Positions 32,516-37,022 of a stretch of DNA of 37,022 nt are shown piece by piece; position 1 is the stretch's first letter, and each line of letters opens with the position of its first letter. Source of the DNA: a virus; the IMG/VR virus record IMGVR_UViG_3300047444_000242, positions 1-37,022 of that record, one strand, 5' to 3'. The notes under the pieces are model-generated. The model ran no database searches, was not told the origin of the DNA, and saw nothing but the letters and a program-made list of their open reading frames with translations. The position numbers and the translations under genes were made by a program.

Positions 32516-33193
32516 TCACGCTGCCTTCGCGTATGCCCTCTCGGGCCTGGCGCTCGGAAGCATTCTCGCACCGATGCGCGGCGGTCCCGCGTAGCACCGG
32601 CAGTGCGGGTGCACCGAGCCGGGGTAGCCGATCAGCGGCGGCGAGCTGGCGTAGAAGTTCGCCCCGTTCGCGGCGCGGCAGTCAGCACTGGTCCGGGAGT
32701 CGAGCACCGTCCGCCAGCCGAGCAGGTCGCCGTAGTTCCACGCGGCCATGTCCACGTTCATCGCGGCCTGCGCCCGCTGCCAGATCGCGTCCCGGTGCTG
32801 GCCGAAGTAACGGCGCTCGCGGGCCATCCCAGCCGCGAGCGCCTGACGGATGCCCTCCCCGCGTGACCGCGCCTCAACCACGTCGCTGGTCAGGCGCTTG
32901 CTCGCGTTCAGCGCGAACTGGGCGCGGCGGATCAGGTTGGTGCGGCTGGCGTTCAGCGTGGCCGAGCCCACTGCGCCAGTCTGCTCGGGCGGCATCTCCA
33001 TCACCACCATGAGCGCGATCAGCATGGCCCGGCGGTCGATCTTCCTCGGCCTCAGCAGCGCGGCGACCGCGCTGAGCGCGGCGGCTGCGGTGACCGCGCT
33101 CACCAGGGCGGTGGCGATCACCGCCACCGCAGCGGCGTCCTGTCCGGCATCAGAGGGAGGCGGCTGCGGCGGCGGCTGCTGCGGGGTGCTCAC
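32516..33193 (-). CDS. MuF-like minor head protein (phage head morphogenesis family)
   Basis: A 225-residue protein with GTG start overlapping the portal stop (GTGA). Residues 20-47 are Ala-rich and hydrophobic; 60-140 are helical. The C-terminal part contains GWRTVLDSRTSADCRAANG followed by a Pro-Pro turn and VHPHCRCYAGPP, the cysteine/histidine pattern of the SPP1 gp7/Mu gpF head morphogenesis domain. Proteins of this family are few per virion, sit near the portal, and often carry effector domains downstream. Here the long head genes just after it may be the corresponding cargo. The gene follows the portal as usual. Confidence 0.82.
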   Translation of the reverse strand: MSTPQQPPPQPPPSDAGQDAAAVAVIATALVSAVTAAAALSAVAALLRPRKIDRRAMLIALMVVMEMPPEQTGAVGSATLNASRTNLIRRAQFALNASKRLTSDVVEARSRGEGIRQALAAGMARERRYFGQHRDAIWQRAQAAMNVDMAAWNYGDLLGWRTVLDSRTSADCRAANGANFYASSPPLIGYPGSVHPHCRCYAGPPRIGARMLPSARPERAYAKAA

Positions 33194-34767
33194 GCCAGCC
33201 GTCCCGGCGGCGGGGTGGACGGCGGTTTAGCAGGCGGTGTCCGCTGCTGCGCCGCTGCCAGCGGCTGGCCGGGCGGCGGTCGCATGGAGGCACCTTGCGG
33301 CCTCATGGCCGCACGGTTCGCAATGGCGGTCGCGCCCGTCGCCAGCCCCTGGAGACCGCCGAGCGCACCGGCTGCCTCGGGCGGCATGCCGGGCGGCGGC
33401 TGGGCCTGGAGCGCCTCGGCGCGCTGGGACATGGTGGACACCAGCGCCTGGTGCACCTGGTCCACGTCGAGCTGGAGGATCGAGGCCATCCGCTCGGTGA
33501 TCAGGTCCACCACCTGGATCGGGATGTGCAGCGCGGGAGCCGCCGCGATCTGGCCGAACAGGGTCAGCAGCGCCTGCTCCTGCTCGTCCTGGAGCGGGCC
33601 GAACTTGGCCTGCGGGAACGCGGCGTCCGGCCCGAAGTTGAGCACCGTCAGCGGCATGATGATCTGGTGGGAGTACGCCTGGGCGATCTCGGCGGCCACG
33701 CCCTGCCGGGACTTGAGGTAGAAGCTGGACTGGTCCTGGCTCAGCGCGTAAGAGCCCTTGCCGCCTGTTGCGCTGGAGGTCAGCGCCATGAACCCGGCCA
33801 GAACCGAGTGCACCTGCCAGCCCTCCAGGAAGCTCAGCGCGTCATTGAAGAACTTGCCCGAGTCGGCGTTGTTCTCCATCACCTCGAACGCCTTCTGGCC
33901 CTGCTGCGGCTGCTCCATCCCGACCACGCCGCTGCTCTTCAGCGCAGCGATCGAGTCGGCGCGGTCGTTGGCGGTGGGCTGGTCCGGCCCGTAGACGACC
34001 ACGCGGGGCAGCGCCTGGGTCTCCAGGAAGTGGTACCAGAGGTAGAGCAGCTTCATCTTGGTCTGATAGCACCAGTAGCTGACCTCCATCTCCGATGCCC
34101 CGGTCAGCGGCTCGCGGTGCTTGCCGTGGGTGTAGATAAACGACCGGACGTGCGGGATGTCCACGTAGCCGGGGACCTTCTGCCGTGCGGCCTGCGCCAT
34201 GAGCTGCCCGCCGAACAGCCAGACCTGCTGGCGGAAGCCGTGCGGTGCGGCGGTCCTGGCGTTGTAGCGGGCCTGGCAGGTGGCGCTCGGGCGGAAGCCG
34301 ATCTTGTCGTAGATGATCTTGCCGTCGCTCTCGCGGATCTTCCAGACCTTCTCGAAGAACGCCCGCCGGTAGATCTGGCCGGACGTGATCTGGCCGATCA
34401 GGTCCACGTTGGGCGTGCTCATCCCGCCCGCGTGGTCCGGGGTCATCAGCACGGACTTGGCCAGCTCCAGCTCGCCCTTGTCGCCCTTGGCCCCCGCGAT
34501 GTCAAAGTCAGCCTCGCGGATCGGCAGGGTCAGCGCGGCCTCTACCGCAGAGCACAGCCCGTCCCGGCTGAACATCGTCTTCATGTCACGGCTTGACCAC
34601 TCACCGTAGTCAAAGACATCGCCCTCGCCGTAGTAGGCGAACAGCCGCTGCCCCCAGTCGAACGAGGTGCCGATCTCAGGACCGAGCAGCTCGCGCCGGT
34701 TGGTCTTCAGGTCGGGCAGCTTCAGCACCTGGGCCAGGGTGCCGTTCGCGTTCTGGCTGGGAGGCAT
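33190..34767 (-). CDS. Portal protein
   Basis: A 525-residue protein between large terminase and MuF-like gene. The conserved pattern fits Mu gp29-type and related portals: an N-terminal segment with FSRDGLCSAVEAALTLPIREADFDI, the wing region (QITSGQIYRRAFFEKVWKIR), HVRSFIYTHGKHREPLTGASE with a following Trp/Tyr-rich helix (YLWYHFLETQALPRVVVYG), and the stem helix region (SQDQSSFYLKSRQGVAAEIAQAY). The C-terminal 70 residues are Pro/Gln-rich and probably disordered. The dodecameric ring forms the DNA gate and binds terminase. The ATG at 34767 lies inside the terminase gene, an overlap of 92 bases. Confidence 0.88.
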   Translation of the reverse strand: MPPSQNANGTLAQVLKLPDLKTNRRELLGPEIGTSFDWGQRLFAYYGEGDVFDYGEWSSRDMKTMFSRDGLCSAVEAALTLPIREADFDIAGAKGDKGELELAKSVLMTPDHAGGMSTPNVDLIGQITSGQIYRRAFFEKVWKIRESDGKIIYDKIGFRPSATCQARYNARTAAPHGFRQQVWLFGGQLMAQAARQKVPGYVDIPHVRSFIYTHGKHREPLTGASEMEVSYWCYQTKMKLLYLWYHFLETQALPRVVVYGPDQPTANDRADSIAALKSSGVVGMEQPQQGQKAFEVMENNADSGKFFNDALSFLEGWQVHSVLAGFMALTSSATGGKGSYALSQDQSSFYLKSRQGVAAEIAQAYSHQIIMPLTVLNFGPDAAFPQAKFGPLQDEQEQALLTLFGQIAAAPALHIPIQVVDLITERMASILQLDVDQVHQALVSTMSQRAEALQAQPPPGMPPEAAGALGGLQGLATGATAIANRAAMRPQGASMRPPPGQPLAAAQQRTPPAKPPSTPPPGRLA

Positions 34768-36430
34768 CTAACCGCCAATCGCGCCGGTTGGGGCTCTGGC
34801 CGTTCGGCTTCTCGTCCTCGTGCGGGGCGAAGCTGTCCAGGCCCCAGTCTCGCTCTTGATCGTAGGCCCCGTTATGCGCCTCGGCCAGCTTGCGCTGGGC
34901 TCGGGTGGCCTGCGGGTCGGTCAGGACGCCTGCCAGCGGCCCGGTGACGTCGGTGCCGGTGTCCAGGTCATCGGAGCGCAGCCACTCCCGCTTGCCGCCG
35001 GGGACCGGCGGGCCGAACCAGGTGTCCAGGAACGGGTAGCAGGCCCACACCAGCGAGTCCAGCCGGTCGGGGGAGCGCTCGCCAGCCGCCCCGGTGAAGC
35101 TGCACATCTGGTCTTCCAGGTCCACGAAGCGCTCGGTGTCGGTGTGCCAGACCTTCTCCCCGCTCTGCGGGTCGGTGATCTGGTAGGTGACCTGCTTCTG
35201 GCAGTGCCGGACGATCTTGCGCTCGTACAGCGCGCTGACCGGCTCGGCGCGGGTGCGCTTGGCGTGGCTGGCGTGCACCTCGCGGTAGCGGACCCGGCCG
35301 ACGTCCTTCATGACCTGCTCGAACGTGGCCTTCAGCCACTCCCCGCCGTGGTTCTGCTCGACCACCAGCGTGGCGTCCAGCTCCTGGGCCTTCTTGATCA
35401 CCCGCTTGGCGAACATGACCGGGCTCTCCTGCCCGCCCCAGCTCTCGATCACGTACAGGTGCGGGTCATCGACCATGCCGCGTCCCACCACGGTGTACGC
35501 CTGCTCGTCGCTGTCTTCCTTGCCATCGGAAGGGTCCACGCCGATGAAGACCTGGGTCAGCCAGGGCGGCCCGCCTTCCTCGTCCACGCCGGGGCTCAGG
35601 CAGGACTCGATCAGCTCGCGGGTCCACAGCGCGTTGGCGACGTCATCGAGCAGCTCGCCTTCCAGCTCCTGGCGCTCCAGCCGGGTGCCCTTGGCGCTGC
35701 CGACCACCGTCCGGTAGAACGCCTCGGACAGGTTGGCGATGTTGTCGATGGTGCGCAGCCGCCGGGTGATCACGCCGCCGTGCTCGGGCTCGTTGCGGAT
35801 CAGCGAGCGGATCAGCTTGCGGGCTGACATGCTGACCTTGGGCGTGCCTGTGGCGATGATCTTGGAGACACCCTGGCGCACCGCGTACTTGAGTGACTCG
35901 CCCCAGGCCACCTCCCACTTCTTCCACAGCCCGATCTCGTCGCACCAGGCGGCCCGCAGGTTGCGGCCCTGGATGCGCAGCCCGCCCTCGTCGGCGCTGT
36001 CCACGTAGATGATCAGCCCGGAGTGCAGCACCACCTGCCCGTAGGTGCGCCAGGCCGACCGGACGATGTTGGAGCGGTGATCCTTGACCTCGGCCATCGA
36101 GGTGCCCAGCGCCCGCAGGATGCCGCTCTCGCCCTCCACGCACTTGGTCCAGGCGTCGGCGTAGGTGGGCGCGATGATGCCGTACTCGCCCTCGGTGTCG
36201 GTGTCGTCCAGGATGATGTCCGCCAGCCCCTGAGCGCCCGCACGGGTCTTGCCGCTGCCGCGCCCGCCCTGGAGGTAGAACACGCGCCACGGGTCGGGCA
36301 GCGGCGGCAGGATCTGCTCGGGCCGGGCCACGCCAGCCCGCCACCGCACGCGCGGGTCCTTGACCGGCTGGCTGAGCCGGGTGTCCGCCCACTCGGCCAG
36401 CAGGCTGGTGTCGGCCTCAGCGACGGTCAT
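34676..36430 (-). CDS. Terminase large subunit (DNA packaging motor)
   Basis: A 584-residue protein. The ATPase domain has Walker A GGRGSGKT (residues 55-62), Walker B near AAWCDE (about 160-165), and the coupling motif IIATGTPK (191-198). The nuclease domain starts with FIGVDPSD (catalytic Asp about 299) and ends with DRLDSLVWACYPFL, whose Asp is a likely further metal ligand. It cuts concatemeric DNA and pumps it through the portal using ATP. The C-terminal about 30 residues overlap the portal start in another frame and are Arg/Pro-rich, so they may be a late addition. Its ATG overlaps the stop of a possible 42-residue ORF. Confidence 0.95.
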   Translation of the reverse strand: MTVAEADTSLLAEWADTRLSQPVKDPRVRWRAGVARPEQILPPLPDPWRVFYLQGGRGSGKTRAGAQGLADIILDDTDTEGEYGIIAPTYADAWTKCVEGESGILRALGTSMAEVKDHRSNIVRSAWRTYGQVVLHSGLIIYVDSADEGGLRIQGRNLRAAWCDEIGLWKKWEVAWGESLKYAVRQGVSKIIATGTPKVSMSARKLIRSLIRNEPEHGGVITRRLRTIDNIANLSEAFYRTVVGSAKGTRLERQELEGELLDDVANALWTRELIESCLSPGVDEEGGPPWLTQVFIGVDPSDGKEDSDEQAYTVVGRGMVDDPHLYVIESWGGQESPVMFAKRVIKKAQELDATLVVEQNHGGEWLKATFEQVMKDVGRVRYREVHASHAKRTRAEPVSALYERKIVRHCQKQVTYQITDPQSGEKVWHTDTERFVDLEDQMCSFTGAAGERSPDRLDSLVWACYPFLDTWFGPPVPGGKREWLRSDDLDTGTDVTGPLAGVLTDPQATRAQRKLAEAHNGAYDQERDWGLDSFAPHEDEKPNGQSPNRRDWRLDASQPERERHPGPGAEAARPEDQPARAARS

Positions 36431-36555
36431 CTCAGGTCACACACCACGGTCTGCCCAGGACGGATGACAGCCGCGATCCAGCATTGCGGGCATGCCTTCC
36501 TGCACCAGTGGATCAGGTCAGGAAGCGAGCTTGACGTGCTCGCGGAAGACGGCAC
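36427..36555 (-). CDS. Possible small cysteine-rich protein, 42 residues
   Basis: A short ORF between the terminase genes, beginning at GTG 36555 with GGAG seven bases before it, overlapping the end of the small terminase-like gene in another frame, and ending in TGA that overlaps the large terminase ATG (ATGA). The product ends with the segment HWCRKACPQCWIAAVIRPGQ, followed by a further Cys near the end, so four cysteines could bind a metal. The coupling to the terminase start favours a real gene, but the small size and overlap keep confidence low. Confidence 0.4.
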   Translation of the reverse strand: MPSSASTSSSLPDLIHWCRKACPQCWIAAVIRPGQTVVCDLR

Positions 36556-37022
36556 GGGCGGGCTCCATCTTCTCGGGCGGCACGCCAGCCTTGGTGAACG
36601 CCAGCGTCAGCGCGCGGTCGAGCATGTCGAGCGACTGCTGCCGGATGCCGACCAGCCGGGCGTCCAGGTTGAGCTTGGCGATGGAGATCAGCATGGTGCC
36701 CAGCCGCTCCATGGCCCGCTCGTACAGCACGATCTCGGCCCGGACCTGCTCACCGGTCCTGCCGCTGTAGCGGTACTGGGCGGGCTTCAGCAGCGCCACC
36801 CGCTCCCGCAGCATGTTCTTCCAGGCGCGCATCTCCCCGGCGAGCTGCATCAGCTCGGCGTAGGGGTCCTGGACCGGCTGGGCCTCGGCCAGCTTGCTGC
36901 CGTACTCCGCGATGATCTCCACGGCACGCTGCTCGGCCCCGCCGTTGATCAGCCGCAGCGCGGCAGCCCTGGAGGTGTTCGATCCGACGTTGGCCCCGTG
37001 GTTCTTGCAGGCAGGCGGATCA
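36518..37022 (-). CDS. Probable terminase small subunit, 5' end beyond the window
   Basis: The frame is open to the window edge (at least 167 residues), so the start is missing. The visible N-terminal part has ACKNHGANVGSNTSRAAALR, a CxxHG-type pattern at the front of many actinophage small terminase proteins, followed by RLINGGAEQRAVEIIAEY. The rest is helical: MQLAGEMRAWKNMLRERV, an Arg/Tyr-rich turn (QYRYSGRTGEQVRAEIVLYE), and a long helix RQQSLDMLDRALTLAF with a basic end. Small terminases bind phage DNA and help start packaging, and this gene is directly upstream of the large subunit. The family call is from pattern and place. A GTG at 36922 is not the start, because coding-like sequence continues upstream. 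Confidence 0.72.
   Translation of the reverse strand, partial: DPPACKNHGANVGSNTSRAAALRLINGGAEQRAVEIIAEYGSKLAEAQPVQDPYAELMQLAGEMRAWKNMLRERVALLKPAQYRYSGRTGEQVRAEIVLYERAMERLGTMLISIAKLNLDARLVGIRQQSLDMLDRALTLAFTKAGVPPEKMEPARAVFREHVKLAS

Noticed and set aside
1-37022. tRNA genes, CRISPR arrays, insertion sequences, attachment sites
   Set aside because: Looked for cloverleaf-like stretches, regular spacer repeats, transposase motifs and integrase genes; none was seen. The only regular repeats are inside coding frames.

Overview
This window is the structural (late) region of a tailed phage or prophage with a long non-contractile tail (siphovirus type). The base composition is visibly very G+C rich and codons end mostly in G or C. 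The protein types also match those of phages of high-GC actinobacteria, so an actinobacterial host is likely, but the host genus cannot be read from the sequence. Every gene I can support lies on the minus strand. The genes are packed with start/stop overlaps (ATGA, GTGA, TGATG) or gaps of a few bases, as expected of one long leftward late operon. The window therefore reads in biological order from the high coordinates to the low ones. I saw no tRNA, CRISPR array, insertion sequence, integrase, lysis or replication gene.

Packaging and head (37022 to about 18900). A 5'-truncated gene, probably the small terminase, is followed by a possible 42-codon cysteine-rich ORF, the large terminase, the portal and a MuF-like minor head protein. 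Next come 31123-32511 and 29312-31147. They are joined by what looks like a programmed -1 frameshift: slippery heptamer C_CCT_TTC, then a stem-loop. The frame of the second has no ATG, GTG or TTG between the slip site and deep inside the conserved coding region. They are followed by a 1248-residue multidomain protein (ParB-like domain, a helical domain of unknown function, an unrecognised domain, and an HExxH metallopeptidase) and a 293-residue protein. Modules in these proteins are separated by a recurring linker resembling RDxxGRW. Then come two small or medium unknown genes, a Mu gpI-like protease fused to an acidic scaffold, a small protein, a likely decoration protein and the major capsid protein. 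Six small genes of uncertain role follow, several sharing a short motif near GAGNLR.

Neck and tail (18897 to 1). This section holds a connector-like protein, a neck protein, a probable tail terminator, two small unknown genes and the major tail (tube) protein. They are followed by a tail assembly chaperone pair that needs a -1 frameshift, and a 1234-residue tape measure protein ending in NlpC/P60 and lysozyme-like domains. The tail tip follows: a Dit-like protein, a 320-residue tip protein, two unknown virion proteins, a 952-residue protein with about 28 tandem 18-residue repeats plus a 9-residue Arg-Trp repeat, a hub/Tal-like protein that carries three more copies of the same repeat, an 1137-residue fibre, and a small beta-rich protein.

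The most interesting parts are the frameshift-fused head protein, the recurring linker in the large cargo-like proteins, and the two repeat systems in the tail tip. Function calls rest on motif recognition by eye, gene order and gene length; no database search was possible.
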